The notes: a model not told the origin generated them from the letters alone. Positions 7,652 to 17,087 are shown, numbered from the stretch's first letter. The stretch: 64,000 nt of DNA from Blastopirellula retiformator (GCF_007859755.1 NZ_SJPF01000001.1:1228082-1292081); one strand, 5' to 3'. Made by a program: numbers and translations.

Positions 7652-8035
7652 CTAGGTTAACTGAAGTGAGCCACGCAAGGAACGAGAAACCGGCACGCAC
7701 TGAAAGTTCGTGGCAACCTGGCCGCGGCGGAATAGAACGCCGGCCTGATCATGGGCCAGACGCTGATAAAGGCTCGGATCCCAGACCGACAGTTCTTGGC
7801 GGCGACCATCTTCGAGTTCGACCGTGGCGAATTTCGCTGCCAGACGTTTGCGAAAGCGGCTCTGGGCTGTGCCTTGAAACTGGGGCGAATCTTTGATCGC
7901 GGCGAAGATGCGTTTTCGCCAATCGTCGATTCGCTTGGTCATCGTCGGGGGCGGCGTTGGCTCGACATAGGAGCCGCAGTATTCGCACTGCGACGATTGT
8001 GGCGAAACGTCCGCGCCGCAACTGAAGTATTTCAT
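7652..8035 (-). CDS. Zinc-ribbon/DUF2500-like protein without membrane helices, copy 2
   Basis: This 127-residue paralogue keeps the N-terminal ribbon (SCGADVSPQSSQCEYCGSYV), the linker IFAAIKDSPQFQG and the C-terminal beta domain (FATVELEDGRRQELSVW, HDQAGVLFRRG). It lacks the membrane section and the VVAKR strand found in both neighbours. The first zinc ligand pair is also incomplete: MKYFSC replaces MKCDSC, so one cysteine is lost. It may be a soluble partner or a decaying copy. It lies 20 bp after the upstream paralogue and 5 bp before the next. Confidence 0.7.
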   Translation of the reverse strand: MKYFSCGADVSPQSSQCEYCGSYVEPTPPPTMTKRIDDWRKRIFAAIKDSPQFQGTAQSRFRKRLAAKFATVELEDGRRQELSVWDPSLYQRLAHDQAGVLFRRGQVATNFQCVPVSRSLRGSLQLT

Positions 8036-8055
8036 CGAAATCGACCTCCGTCGAC

Positions 8056-8760
8056 TCAGAGCGTGACCAGATCAAAATCAGCCGCATAGTCGACGCGGGA
8101 AAACAACACCCCGGCGTCCTCCTCGGCGATGCGGCCATACATCGTGCCATACCAGAGGGCGAACTCGTGACGCGATCCATCTTCCAGTTCAAACGTGGCG
8201 TAGTAGTTGGTCTTCGCCGAACTATCCCCTATGCCTCCCCAGACATGCGTCCGCTTGGCGACGACGATCGCCGGCTGGACTTCGATCGACGCGTTCTCAA
8301 GCTCTTCCTGTTTTTTGAAGACGCCGGAGAAAACGTGCCCGCCCAATTTTTTCACGAGCAAACTCATGCCAACGCCGACGACCACCATGACCGCCAGCAA
8401 AAATAAGGCGAGTACGAAGGCGATTAGAAAGAACGATTGCGGGCTGCGGGCGCCGCCAGCGACAAAAAAGAAGATTACGAATAGCAGAAAGCCGACCGGC
8501 GCGATCACCGCCAACGCCAGCTTGCCTGCCACCAGGTACGAAAAGACCGTGAACAGCGCCTTAGGCGCAGCGCTCGGCGTCGGCAATTTCCCCAGCCGTT
8601 CTGGCGATTGACTTTCCCGGTACTGCGGCGAGGCTTTGATGCGCGCAAAGATGTCAGCGCGGCTAGGCGATTGCGGCGAGGGAGACTCGATCTGCCCCCC
8701 GCAGTAATGGCAAAACCGGGCATCCGCCGGTGCATGGGCTCCGCAGCTTTTACAGTTCAC
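8056..8760 (-). CDS. Zinc-ribbon membrane protein with DUF2500-like domain, copy 1
   Basis: The 234-residue protein has the ribbon MNCKSCGAHAPADARFCHYC, the linker ADIFARIKASPQY, two or three hydrophobic helices (about 70-140) and a C-terminal DUF2500-like domain with AIVVAKRTHVWGG, YYATFELEDGSRHEF and AEEDAGVLF. It heads the three-gene paralogue run and is divergent from the FhcB-like gene. The ribbon may bind zinc; the beta domain is presumably on the cytoplasmic or periplasmic face. The function is unknown. Confidence 0.75.
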   Translation of the reverse strand: MNCKSCGAHAPADARFCHYCGGQIESPSPQSPSRADIFARIKASPQYRESQSPERLGKLPTPSAAPKALFTVFSYLVAGKLALAVIAPVGFLLFVIFFFVAGGARSPQSFFLIAFVLALFLLAVMVVVGVGMSLLVKKLGGHVFSGVFKKQEELENASIEVQPAIVVAKRTHVWGGIGDSSAKTNYYATFELEDGSRHEFALWYGTMYGRIAEEDAGVLFSRVDYAADFDLVTL

Positions 8761-8894
8761 GGGAGGTCGTCTCGTGCTTGGTGATTGGGATTCTTCATGA
8801 AACCGCTAATGTATTCGCTTCGGATACGAAAATCTTGCCCCTGGCCGTGGAGATTTGTCGCGATTGCCCGGGACGTTTTTTTTCCGAATTTCGC

Positions 8895-8900
8895 TATAAT
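8895..8900 (+). promoter_or_regulatory. Possible -10 box of the FhcB-like gene
   Basis: A consensus TATAAT lies 43 bases before the chosen ATG at 8944, in the divergent intergenic space. No good -35 is seen at the right distance. Confidence 0.35.
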
Positions 8901-8943
8901 ATCTGGCTCTGACTTCCGGATGCAAAATGGATCGCCCGTGAAT

Positions 8944-10164
8944 ATGCCCACGACCTTGACCGACGTCGTTTGTTGCGGTTGCAGCTGTTTGTGCGATGAC
9001 CTGCAGGTCGACGTTGACGGCGGCCGAGTGGCGAACGTGACGCCCAACTGCTTGCGCGGCCAACGCTATTTCTCGCTGTCGGAACAAGGCGCCCAGTGCC
9101 GAATCGATGGTGAAGAGGCGTCGCTCACGCAAGGAATCTCCGCCGCAACCGAACTGCTGGCCGCCGCCAAGGCGCCGCTGCTGTTGGGTTTGGGCGAGCT
9201 AACGATTGACGCGCAGCGGGCGGCGCTCGACTGGGCCGACAAGCTAGGCGCCTATGTCGACGCCGGCAATCCGGCCGAGCCTGACCCGAGCGGCATGGTG
9301 CTGCAATCGACCGGCCTGATCACCGCGACCTTGGGCGAAATCCGCGACCGGGCCGATGTCGTCTTGTACTGGAACGCTGATCCCCAGCTGACGCATCCCC
9401 GCTATCGGGAACGGTTCGCGCTGGGCGTGGCTGGCAAGTTCTTCGCGGGCTCGCGAACGTCGCTGGTGATCGACCAGACGGTGACGGCAACTTCGTTGCG
9501 GGCCGATTCGTATTTTGAGTCGCCGATCACCGACAATCTGGAAGTTGCCCAGACGCTGCTGGCGCTAGGGCGAGGAAAGTGCCAAAACCCGCCGCCGAAA
9601 CTGCTGCGGATTCATCAGAAGTTAGCGGCCGCCAACTACGCCGCGATCGTCTGCGGGCCCGAGTTCTTTGGCGGCGACGATGGCGCGGCGGTCTTAGAGA
9701 CGTTGGCCGATTACGTGCGCGAGTTAAACCAAACCAATCGCGCGATCGTGTCGCTGCTCAAGAGCGGCCCCAATTGGGTTGGCGCCGCCGAGACGATCGC
9801 CTGGCGAACCGGCTATCCCAGTCCCGTTCGGTTCGCCGCCGATGGTCCTGAATATGAGCCAACCAGCTTTCGCGCGGCGAAGTTGCTGGCCCGCGGGCAG
9901 GTTGATGCGGTGATTCGTTTTGATGGCGATTGGCTGAGAAAGGCGCCGCCGGAGATGCTTACCGCGCTGGCCAAATTGCCGACGATTGCGTTTGGCCACG
10001 ATGATCTCGACCTGCCGGCGAAGGTCGCCTTTCGCGTCGCCAAGCCCGGCGTCGAATGCGGCGGCAGCATGCACCGGTTGGATGACGTCCCCTTACCGCT
10101 GACTGCGGTGCTGTCGACCGAGCGGCAATCGACCGAGACGATCATTCGCCAAATCATTGGCTGA
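8944..10164 (+). CDS. fhcB: Formylmethanofuran dehydrogenase subunit B-like (FhcB)
   Basis: The 406-residue protein begins MPTTLTDVVCCGCSCLCDDL, the cysteine-rich N-terminus of FwdB/FmdB/FhcB, and continues as a molybdopterin-oxidoreductase-like fold (LLLGLGELTIDAQRAALDWA, VVLYWNADPQLTHPRY, GPNWVGAAETIAWRTGYP). In methylotrophs and many planctomycetes, FhcABCD is the formyltransferase/hydrolase complex of the tetrahydromethanopterin C1 pathway, where the B subunit has lost dehydrogenase activity. No fhcA, C or D gene is in this window. Upstream in-frame starts exist at 8920 (ATG) and 8938 (GTG); 8944 fits the family N-terminus. Confidence 0.85.
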   Translation: MPTTLTDVVCCGCSCLCDDLQVDVDGGRVANVTPNCLRGQRYFSLSEQGAQCRIDGEEASLTQGISAATELLAAAKAPLLLGLGELTIDAQRAALDWADKLGAYVDAGNPAEPDPSGMVLQSTGLITATLGEIRDRADVVLYWNADPQLTHPRYRERFALGVAGKFFAGSRTSLVIDQTVTATSLRADSYFESPITDNLEVAQTLLALGRGKCQNPPPKLLRIHQKLAAANYAAIVCGPEFFGGDDGAAVLETLADYVRELNQTNRAIVSLLKSGPNWVGAAETIAWRTGYPSPVRFAADGPEYEPTSFRAAKLLARGQVDAVIRFDGDWLRKAPPEMLTALAKLPTIAFGHDDLDLPAKVAFRVAKPGVECGGSMHRLDDVPLPLTAVLSTERQSTETIIRQIIG

Positions 10165-10177
10165 ATACTCTATCGTC

Positions 10178-10510
10178 GGTTAGCCCTGATAGCTCTCGCT
10201 ATCGGGGCGGCGCAGCCGCAGGAGGCATCAAAGCGCAGCCGGCGGCAAATCGAGCAGCGCCTCTTCGAAATGGCCCGAAGCAGGCGTAGGTTGGGTACAG
10301 CGAAGCGCAACCCAACAATGCGTTTGCAAGCTTCCGTAAGAGGTGGGTTGCGCCAGCGAGTTGGCTCTTTCGAGCATGGTCGCGCTCTTGGCGCTGGCTC
10401 CAACCACCCTACGTGTTGGGTGTGGTGAGTGCCGGCGAAATCCTATGCTCGGGCGGATGCTTCCTGCCGACTTTGTCGGCCCAGATAGCGGGAGCTATCT
10501 GGGCTAACCT
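10178..10510. repeat. Repeat-rich intergenic region with family 1 repeats at both ends
   Basis: The 350-bp gap between fhcB and rlmI has no gene. An inverted half copy of family 1 (10178-10208) and a full direct copy (10453-10510) bound it. Between them are further hairpins, including GTTGGGT pairing with ACCCAAC at 10293-10315 and a larger imperfect palindrome with arms near GTGGGTTGCGCCAGCG (from 10341) and GGCGCTGGCTCCAACCACC (from about 10391). The inverted ends suggest a composite non-autonomous element, or repeated insertion at one site. Confidence 0.6.
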
Positions 10511-10514
10511 TTTG

Positions 10515-11726
10515 TTACTCGACGCGGCAGATGAAGCACTTCAGGTACTGCGTTTCGGGGCAGGTGACCAGCGTCGGGTGATCGATCGCGGCGGCCCGCT
10601 GTTCCAGGATCTGGATGTCGCGGCCTGACTTTTGGGCCACGCCGAGCAGCGTCATCTGGAAGTCTTCCCGCGAAACGTTGCCGGAGCAACTGCAGGTCAC
10701 CAGAATACCGCCGGGGTTGAGCAGATTGACCCCTTGGCGATTGACGTGGAAGTACGCCTTCAGCGCTTCGTTGATGTTGCGGCGGGTCTTGGTGAACTTC
10801 GGCGGATCGAGGATTACCGCGTCGTACTTTTCGCCGGCGTCGACTTGCGCCTTGAGGTGATCGAACGCGTCGACTGATTCAAACCGGGCGTTGGTGACGC
10901 CGTTTCGCGCGGCGTTACGGCGAGCCAGTTCGATCGCCCGATCGCTGCCATCGATGCCGATCACTTCGCTGGCGCCGCCCAGCTTCGCTGCGGCCAGGCT
11001 AAACCCGCCGCTGTAGCAGAACATGTCGAGCACCCGGCGCCCCGAGAAGTACTTCGCGGCGGCAACGCGGTTTTCGCGCTGATCGAGATAGAAGCCAGTC
11101 TTTTGTCCGCCGCTGAGATCGAGTTCAAACTCAATCCCGTTTTCCGAGATGTAGATCGGGTCGGTGGGCACTTCCCCTTGCAGCACCGCCGCTTCGACCG
11201 TGATGCCTTCCGCCTTCTGGATGCCGGCTTCGCCGCGTACCGCGATGCTTTTCGGGGCGATCAGTTCGTTGAGCGCGGCAACGATCACGTCCAGACGTTT
11301 TTCCATCGCCAAGGCGTTGATCTGCAGCACCACATGACCGGCGAAATAGTCGACGATCAAACCGCTGAGCCCGTCCGCTTCGCTGTAGACAAGTCGGCAG
11401 CCGGCCGTTTCGTGGAACAGGCCCAGCTGACGACGGCAGTCGATCGCGGCGGCGAGCTTCCGTTTCCAGAAGTCGTCGGTCAGCGGTTGATCGGCGTCCC
11501 AGCTGTAAAGCCGCGCGTTGATGCGGCTTTGGCGATTGACGACGCCGTAAGCGACGAAGCGACCATGATCGCCGACCAACTGCACGATGTCGCCATTGGC
11601 GGCCGAATCGTCGATCTGGTCAAATGCCGAGTGGAGCGCCCACGGATGACGCCCGTACAGCGGCTGCGCCTTGCGCGGCTTGAGGGTCGCCGTGGGAATA
11701 CCGTCGACCGGTTGTTGTTGCGCCAT
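10515..11726 (-). CDS. rlmI: Class I SAM-dependent rRNA methyltransferase, RlmI-like
   Basis: The 403-residue protein has an N-terminal PUA-like region (LKPRKAQPLYGRHPWALHSA), a central domain with YSEADGLSGLIVDYF, and a Rossmann methyltransferase domain with VLDMFCYSGGFSLAAAKLG (SAM site), a DPPKF catalytic motif near residue 305, and LVTCSCSGNVS containing the cysteines used by m5C enzymes. This is the RlmI/YccW layout, which methylates C1962 of 23S rRNA. The ATG is 18 bp downstream of gltX, so the two form an operon with purF further upstream. Exact target specificity is inferred from family. Confidence 0.85.
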   Translation of the reverse strand: MAQQQPVDGIPTATLKPRKAQPLYGRHPWALHSAFDQIDDSAANGDIVQLVGDHGRFVAYGVVNRQSRINARLYSWDADQPLTDDFWKRKLAAAIDCRRQLGLFHETAGCRLVYSEADGLSGLIVDYFAGHVVLQINALAMEKRLDVIVAALNELIAPKSIAVRGEAGIQKAEGITVEAAVLQGEVPTDPIYISENGIEFELDLSGGQKTGFYLDQRENRVAAAKYFSGRRVLDMFCYSGGFSLAAAKLGGASEVIGIDGSDRAIELARRNAARNGVTNARFESVDAFDHLKAQVDAGEKYDAVILDPPKFTKTRRNINEALKAYFHVNRQGVNLLNPGGILVTCSCSGNVSREDFQMTLLGVAQKSGRDIQILEQRAAAIDHPTLVTCPETQYLKCFICRVE

Positions 11727-11744
11727 TGCGGTTGTGCTGCGACG

Positions 11745-13322
11745 TTACGTCGCGTTCCTTTCTGCGGCCAGGGCCAGCGTCCGATCAATGCGGGCCAGGC
11801 ACGAATCTTTCCCGACGATGTCGAGACAGTCAAAGAGTCCAGGACCAACCCCTTGGCCGGTCGTGGCGATGCGGACGGCGTGAATGATCTCGCCGATCTT
11901 GATTTCCTCAGAAGCGACGAAGTCATGCATCGTCTTGTCGAGGGTCGGCACGTCCCACGTTTCGACCACCGCGAGGGTCGCGCGGAACTTGGTCAGCAGG
12001 GCGAGTGCCTCAGGCGAACCCAAGCGTTTGTTGAACGCCTTTTCGTCGTACTTCATTTCTTCGTCGGCGACGAAGAAGTAATCGGCATACGCGATGATGT
12101 CGCCCATCACCTTCAGGCGATCGCCGCAGGCCTCGATGATGCGGGTCAGCTTGGGGCCGACTTCGCACGGCGCCGGATCGGCGACTAGGCCCGCCTTCTG
12201 CAGGTAAGGCAAGCAGGCGGCGGTCTTCTGCTTCAGCGGCAGTTTCTGCATGTAGCGATCTTGGAACGCCCACAGCTTTTTGCAGTCGAAGCTGGCTGGC
12301 GCTTTGGTGACGCGCTCGAGCGAGAAGTTGGCGATCATCTCTTCGATCGACAGGTCTTCGGTCTTGTCGTCCAGCGACCAGCCAAGCAGCACCAAGTAGT
12401 TGAGGATCGCCGCCGGTAGGTAACCGGTCAGCTCGTAGAAGTCGACGATCACCGGGTTAAACGTTTCGGCCGACGTGGTTAGGCCGATCTGATCGGCGAT
12501 CACTTGCCCATGTTCGTTCAGCCGCTTGAAGTCGGCGTTCTTCAGGTACTTCTCAAGCTTTCGCTTGCTTAGCTTGTTCTTGCTGCCGGGCTCGGCGACG
12601 TAAGGCAAGTGCGCGTATTGCGGAATATCGAAACCAAGCGACTGCCCGATGAAGATCTGCCGCGGGGTGTTCGACAGGTGTTCTTCGGCCCGGATCACGT
12701 GCGTGATCTTCAGGTCGTAGTCGTCGACGACGCTCGCCAGGTGGTACAAGCAGGTGCCGTCGGCCCGCTGGATGACGAGGTCGTTTTCTTTGCTCCACTG
12801 GAACTCAACGTCGCCGCGGACGCTGTCGGTGAAGGCGCAGACCCCTTCGCGCGGCATCTTCAGCCGGACGACGTGACTGCGGCCTTCCGCTTCCCACTTG
12901 GCGCGTTCCTCGGCGGTTTCGGCCATGTACTTGCGGCTGTATTGGAACGGTCGCTTTTCGGCGTCGGCCGCTTTCCGCTCGGCGTCCAGCTCTTCCGGCG
13001 TCGCATAGTCATAGTAGGCGTGACCGCTGTCGAGCAGCTGCTGGGCCGCTTGCTGATAACGCTCGAGCCGCTCGGATTGGTAGTACGGTTCGTACGGGCC
13101 GCCCACTTCGGGCCCTTCGTCCCAGTCCATGCCAAGCCAGCGAAAGCCGTGCAGAATGGGGGCCAGCGCTTCTTCGACGTTCCGCTGTTGGTCGGTATCG
13201 TCGATGCGCAAGATGAATTGCCCGCCGTGACGTTTGGCGTACAACCAATTGAACAGCGCGGTGCGAACCCCGCCGATGTGGAGATATCCGGTCGGGCTGG
13301 GAGCGAAGCGTGTGCGAACCAT
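11745..13322 (-). CDS. gltX: Glutamyl-tRNA synthetase
   Basis: The 525-residue class I synthetase has the HIGH-type motif HIGG at residues 15-18 within RFAPSPTGYLHIGGVRTALF, the DDTD motif shortly after, and the KMSKS-type motif KLSKRK near residue 250. It charges tRNA with glutamate in the cytoplasm. The length is at the upper end for bacterial GltX; about 30 residues come from a loop after KLSKRK. Whether it is discriminating or also charges tRNA-Gln cannot be told from the sequence alone. It lies between purF and rlmI on the same strand. Confidence 0.95.
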   Translation of the reverse strand: MVRTRFAPSPTGYLHIGGVRTALFNWLYAKRHGGQFILRIDDTDQQRNVEEALAPILHGFRWLGMDWDEGPEVGGPYEPYYQSERLERYQQAAQQLLDSGHAYYDYATPEELDAERKAADAEKRPFQYSRKYMAETAEERAKWEAEGRSHVVRLKMPREGVCAFTDSVRGDVEFQWSKENDLVIQRADGTCLYHLASVVDDYDLKITHVIRAEEHLSNTPRQIFIGQSLGFDIPQYAHLPYVAEPGSKNKLSKRKLEKYLKNADFKRLNEHGQVIADQIGLTTSAETFNPVIVDFYELTGYLPAAILNYLVLLGWSLDDKTEDLSIEEMIANFSLERVTKAPASFDCKKLWAFQDRYMQKLPLKQKTAACLPYLQKAGLVADPAPCEVGPKLTRIIEACGDRLKVMGDIIAYADYFFVADEEMKYDEKAFNKRLGSPEALALLTKFRATLAVVETWDVPTLDKTMHDFVASEEIKIGEIIHAVRIATTGQGVGPGLFDCLDIVGKDSCLARIDRTLALAAERNAT

Positions 13323-13436
13323 GGCGATCTGCTAGTGCGGACAGGAAGTCAAATCGAACCAACCAGCTTAAAGCGCCGGGCGGTCGCTCGCAAAGGGGCT
13401 AGCAGTTCGGAGAAGCGTTCAAGGGGAGCAGGAATA

Positions 13437-13481
13437 TTGGCGCCATGCTCTCGCGAAGACGCGATAAGAGCATGACGCCAA
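13437..13481 (-). terminator. Strong hairpin after purF
   Basis: Long complementary arms TTGGCG-CATGCTCT and AGAGCATG-CGCCAA surround a GC-rich inner stem, 17 bp after the purF stop. There is no T-run on the minus strand, so it may be an attenuator, an mRNA 3' stabiliser or a repeat rather than a true terminator. Confidence 0.5.
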
Positions 13482-13497
13482 GTGAGAAACAAATCCC

Positions 13498-15096
13498 TCA
13501 GGTCGCCGTCACCGCGGGGTCGCGGCGTTCGTAGGTTCGGCCTTCGCTGCCGCTCAGGCTGGCGTCGAGGGCGACCTGGTAGAGCTGTTCGCCGGCTGCC
13601 GTTGGGTACTCGCCGCTGATGCAGGCCTGGCAAAGTTGGCCGCCTGGCAAGTTGACCGCGCGGGCAATCGCCGGCCGCGGCAGGAACCGGACCGAGTCGG
13701 CGCCGAGCGCGAGCGCCATTTCGGCCTGGGCTTCTTCGGTCAGCTGGCCGTCCGGCAGAAACTTCGGCGCGAATAGTTCGCCAATCGTCGACATGTCGAT
13801 GCCGTAAAAGCACGGAGCGATGATCGGCGGGCAGGCGACGCGGACGTGAATCTCTTTGACGCCCCCTCGTTCGCGCAGTCGATCGAGCAGCACCCGCATG
13901 GTGGTGGAACGCACGATCGAGTCTTCGACCAAGAAGACCCGCTTGCCTTCCAACACTTCGCGGAGCGGGGTGTATTTGACTTCGGCGGCGCGGCGGCGTT
14001 GTTTGCCGGTCTCGATAAACGTGCGGCCCGAGTAGCGGTTGCGGATCAAACCTTCGCGGGACGGGATGCCCAGCTCAAACGCCATCGAGTCGGCGGCCGC
14101 TTTGCTGGTATCGGGGACCGGCACGACCAGCGTGTCTTCGTCGATCGTCACGCGGCCATCTTCCCGTTCCATCCGGGCCAACTCGACGCCCAGATTGGTG
14201 CGGGTCACATAGACGCTTCGTTCGTCCAGCGTACTGGCGACGTTGGCGAAGTAGATCCACTCGAAGAAGCAGTGCGCTTTGCGCGGCGACTCGGCGAATT
14301 TCTGAATCTCGAACTCGCCATTGGTAATCGTGATCGCGTGGCCGGGCTCCAGCGACTTGATGCTTTCGGGCTCAAAACCGAGGTTCAGCAGGGCGACGCT
14401 TTCGCTGGCCGCGGCGAACAGCGGGCCTTCGATCGCATAGCAGAGCGGCTTGATGCCGAGCGGATCGCGGGCGATCAGCATGTCCCCTTCGGCGTTCAGC
14501 ATCACCAAGCTGTACGCGCCGTCAAAACGTTGGCTCGCGTTTCGTAGCGCCTCGATCAGCGGCACCTTGCGATCGCCGTTCATCTCACGGCTCAGCTCGT
14601 GCATGATGATTTCGGTATCGGTCTCGCGGGCCAGGTGATGATCGTTGTCGGCCAGCAGGCGATCACGCAATTCTTTGTAATTGGCCAGCTGCCCATTGAA
14701 GGCGAAGCTGAACCATTTGTGCTTGAGCAAATGATGCCGCTCAAACGGTTGGGCGTAACTGCGATCGTCTTCGCCGCAGGTGGCGTACCGGACATGGCCA
14801 ATCGCGGCGCACCCGGCGTATTCCTTCATGAGCGCTTCGCTCTTGCCGCGATGCGACAGACGGAAGACTTCTCGCACCGTGCCGATGTCGCGGTGGGTGT
14901 CGATCAGCTGATTGCGACCCGGCATGTACGAAGTCATGCCGGCGGCCAGCTGTCCCCGGTTTTGGATGTCGAGCAACATCCGAGGCAGCAGCCGCGAAAT
15001 GTGCGCGGGGCCTTGATCGGGACAGAGCGGGCTCGGCTCGTCGCTGGGAAGGTGATAGACGGCGGCGATCCCGCACTCGTGATAAAGCTCGCTCAT
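13498..15096 (-). CDS. purF: Amidophosphoribosyltransferase
   Basis: The 532-residue enzyme catalyses the first committed step of purine synthesis (PRPP plus glutamine to phosphoribosylamine). The N-terminal glutaminase domain has the catalytic cysteine in CGIAAVYH at residue 8, plus GHVRYATCG and [10 protein letters not shown]. The C-terminal phosphoribosyltransferase domain has the PRPP loop [18 protein letters not shown] near 385-400. Cys8 follows a short leader, MSELYHE, that must be removed to expose a catalytic N-terminus. PurF often has such a propeptide. Cysteines near the C-terminus ([14 protein letters not shown]) fit Fe-S-containing PurF. Confidence 0.95.
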   Translation of the reverse strand: MSELYHECGIAAVYHLPSDEPSPLCPDQGPAHISRLLPRMLLDIQNRGQLAAGMTSYMPGRNQLIDTHRDIGTVREVFRLSHRGKSEALMKEYAGCAAIGHVRYATCGEDDRSYAQPFERHHLLKHKWFSFAFNGQLANYKELRDRLLADNDHHLARETDTEIIMHELSREMNGDRKVPLIEALRNASQRFDGAYSLVMLNAEGDMLIARDPLGIKPLCYAIEGPLFAAASESVALLNLGFEPESIKSLEPGHAITITNGEFEIQKFAESPRKAHCFFEWIYFANVASTLDERSVYVTRTNLGVELARMEREDGRVTIDEDTLVVPVPDTSKAAADSMAFELGIPSREGLIRNRYSGRTFIETGKQRRRAAEVKYTPLREVLEGKRVFLVEDSIVRSTTMRVLLDRLRERGGVKEIHVRVACPPIIAPCFYGIDMSTIGELFAPKFLPDGQLTEEAQAEMALALGADSVRFLPRPAIARAVNLPGGQLCQACISGEYPTAAGEQLYQVALDASLSGSEGRTYERRDPAVTAT

Positions 15097-15442
15097 GAAC
15101 GACTCGCGGTGAAAACCCTTGCCGGATCAAGACTTACGTTGCCGCTAGCAACGCTATCTACCCAGGAAATTCTACGGAAAGAGGCGGGTTCTTCATTCTA
15201 GGATTGCCGCTGCAAAGACTCAACCGTCCTAAGACGCGGATTTCCGCTTGTTAGCGAAGTAATTCGCCCCTCTGGTGGCGTGCGTCGCCAGTCTGGAATT
15301 GCCATCTTCCGGAAATTATAATGAATGCCATTGATCTTGCGCTTTAACTCGCAATAATCGTGGCCTCCTTGCCATAGCGTCACGGCGATCCTGCACAAAA
15401 TTTTTATCCCTCCTATTTTGTTTGATTCGGAAAGCCCGACCC
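15097..15442. other. Divergent intergenic region purF / DUF1559 gene
   Basis: This stretch of about 345 bp has no coding frame of note. A TATAAT lies at 15317-15322 on the plus strand without a properly spaced -35; it could serve the DUF1559 gene with a leader of about 115 bases. Nothing else is recognised. Confidence 0.35.
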
Positions 15443-16519
15443 ATGAAACGTTCCGCATTTACGCTGGTCGAGCTGTTGGTGGTAATCGCCATCATCGGCG
15501 TTTTGATTGCGCTGCTCTTGCCGGCAGTGCAGCAAGCCCGCGAAGCCGCGCGGCGGATGCAGTGCAGCAACAAGCTGAAGCAGATTGGTTTGGCGCTGCA
15601 CAACTATCACGACACCTTTGGCGCCTTGCCGGCCCGCCAAGGTGGTACCAGCGGTCCGGCCGACCCCGACTATCTGCAGCACAATGCAAGTCGGCTCAGC
15701 GGTTGGATTGGTACGCTGCCGTTTCTGGAATATGGAAATCTGTACGATCAGATCAAATCGCCCCAGACGTTCGGCGGCATCGACTTCAACCCCTACGGCG
15801 GCGGTCCGTGGAAGACGGAGTATCACCTGTGGCGAACGAAGATCGAGGCGCTGCGCTGCCCGTCGGATGGCGCTGTTAGCGAAGCGTCCGGCAGCGGTTT
15901 CTGCAACTACGCCTTTTCGATGGGAGACGCTCCTCGCCGATCGCATCACGCCATGTCCAATGGCATGTTCGGTGCACTTAGCTGGTTTAAGTTTGGCGAC
16001 GTGACCGATGGCCTGAGCAACACGCTGGCGATCGCCGAGCGGACCGTCGGCGTCGATTCGACCAAGATTATTGGCGGCGGCATCGTCTTGGCGGCCGATG
16101 CCTGGTCGGGCTCGGTGACCGACAGCAACGCGCACTTGGTCACCCCCGCCGTCTGTGCGGCGAAGGCGGGCGCCGGCAAGCGGTATCTGACTGGTCTGGA
16201 TACGCGTACCTGGCCGGGACGCCGCTGGGCGGATGGCGCTAATCCGTACGCCGGCTCGATCACCACGATCCTGGCGCCCAACTCGCCGTCGTGCAGTTCC
16301 GACTTTGGCTGGGATGGCTCGGCCGCGATTCTTTCCGCCAACAGTTTTCATCCCGGCGGCGCCAACGGCCTGCTCGGCGACGGATCGGTACACTTCTATA
16401 CCGAAACGATCGACACCGGCAATCTTTCGGTCTCGCCGACCAATGGCGGTCCTTCGCCGTATGGCGTCTGGGGCGCGATAGGCACCAAGAGCGGCGGCGA
16501 AGCGAACGCCTCGCTGTAA
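15443..16519 (+). CDS. DUF1559 prepilin-like protein 1
   Basis: The 358-residue protein has a type IV prepilin N-terminus, [19 protein letters not shown], with a short basic leader, the processing site before F, the helix, then [16 protein letters not shown]. The remainder is the DUF1559 domain with HNYHDTFGALPAR, DVTDGLSNTLAIAERT and the C-terminal FHPGGANGLLGDGSVHF. This family is hugely expanded in planctomycetes and its function is unknown. Export and cleavage by a prepilin peptidase are likely. I chose the ATG at 15443. The lipoprotein gene follows 85 bp later, a frequent pairing. Confidence 0.92.
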   Translation: MKRSAFTLVELLVVIAIIGVLIALLLPAVQQAREAARRMQCSNKLKQIGLALHNYHDTFGALPARQGGTSGPADPDYLQHNASRLSGWIGTLPFLEYGNLYDQIKSPQTFGGIDFNPYGGGPWKTEYHLWRTKIEALRCPSDGAVSEASGSGFCNYAFSMGDAPRRSHHAMSNGMFGALSWFKFGDVTDGLSNTLAIAERTVGVDSTKIIGGGIVLAADAWSGSVTDSNAHLVTPAVCAAKAGAGKRYLTGLDTRTWPGRRWADGANPYAGSITTILAPNSPSCSSDFGWDGSAAILSANSFHPGGANGLLGDGSVHFYTETIDTGNLSVSPTNGGPSPYGVWGAIGTKSGGEANASL

Positions 16520-16604
16520 ATGATTCCTTCCTCTCCCCACTGCGGCGTCCGTGGCGACGCCGCAGTCCTGCCTGCCTGCCATCCATTCCTAAGGACCATT
16601 CCTC

Positions 16605-17060
16605 ATGCGATATGCAATTTTCGCTGCGGCGCTGGTTGCGCTCGTGATAACCGGTTGTAGTAACGACTTGATGCCCGGGGCTGTTGAAGCGAAGGGAGTC
16701 GTCTTGCTCGACGGGGCTCCGCTTGAAGGCGCGACGGTCATTTTTTCTCCGGTCGGCGACGGACGTTCGGCCAACGGCCGGACCGATGAAGCGGGCGCTT
16801 TCTCGCTGGGAACGATCGCGCCAGCCGATGGCGTCTTGCCGGGCGAGTATCAGGTCGCCATCATCAAATCGCTCGTCGACGAGTCGCGTGCGACCGAAGA
16901 TCCGATGGCGATCCAAGAGAGAACCGGTCAGTTTCCCCCTTCGCCGCCAAACATCAATATCGTCCCGCGCAAGTTCGCCAATCCCGAGAGGTCGGGGCTG
17001 ACGGCCAGCGTTTCGGACGAAGGGACGACCGAATTGAAGTTTGAGATCGAGACGAAGTAA
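16605..17060 (+). CDS. Carboxypeptidase-regulatory-like lipoprotein
   Basis: The 151-residue protein has a lipoprotein signal (LVALVITGCSN, with the lipid-modified cysteine at 18). A single transthyretin-like/carboxypeptidase regulatory fold follows: GVVLLDGAPLEGATVIFSP, then NGRTDEAGAFSLGT and LPGEYQVAII. Such short lipoproteins typically sit beside DUF1559 genes in planctomycetes. They probably stay attached at the cell envelope; no enzymatic activity is expected. It ends just before a bidirectional terminator. Confidence 0.85.
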   Translation: MRYAIFAAALVALVITGCSNDLMPGAVEAKGVVLLDGAPLEGATVIFSPVGDGRSANGRTDEAGAFSLGTIAPADGVLPGEYQVAIIKSLVDESRATEDPMAIQERTGQFPPSPPNINIVPRKFANPERSGLTASVSDEGTTELKFEIETK

Positions 17061-17087
17061 CGTAGCGACGCGATTACGACAACGCAC

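Noticed and set aside
12609-13475. 288-codon open frame antisense to gltX
   Set aside because: gltX is unmistakable on the other strand and this frame has no family signal.
15317-15322. TATAAT as a firm promoter call for the DUF1559 gene
   Set aside because: The nearest -35-like TTGCCA is only 12 bases upstream, too close for a standard promoter.
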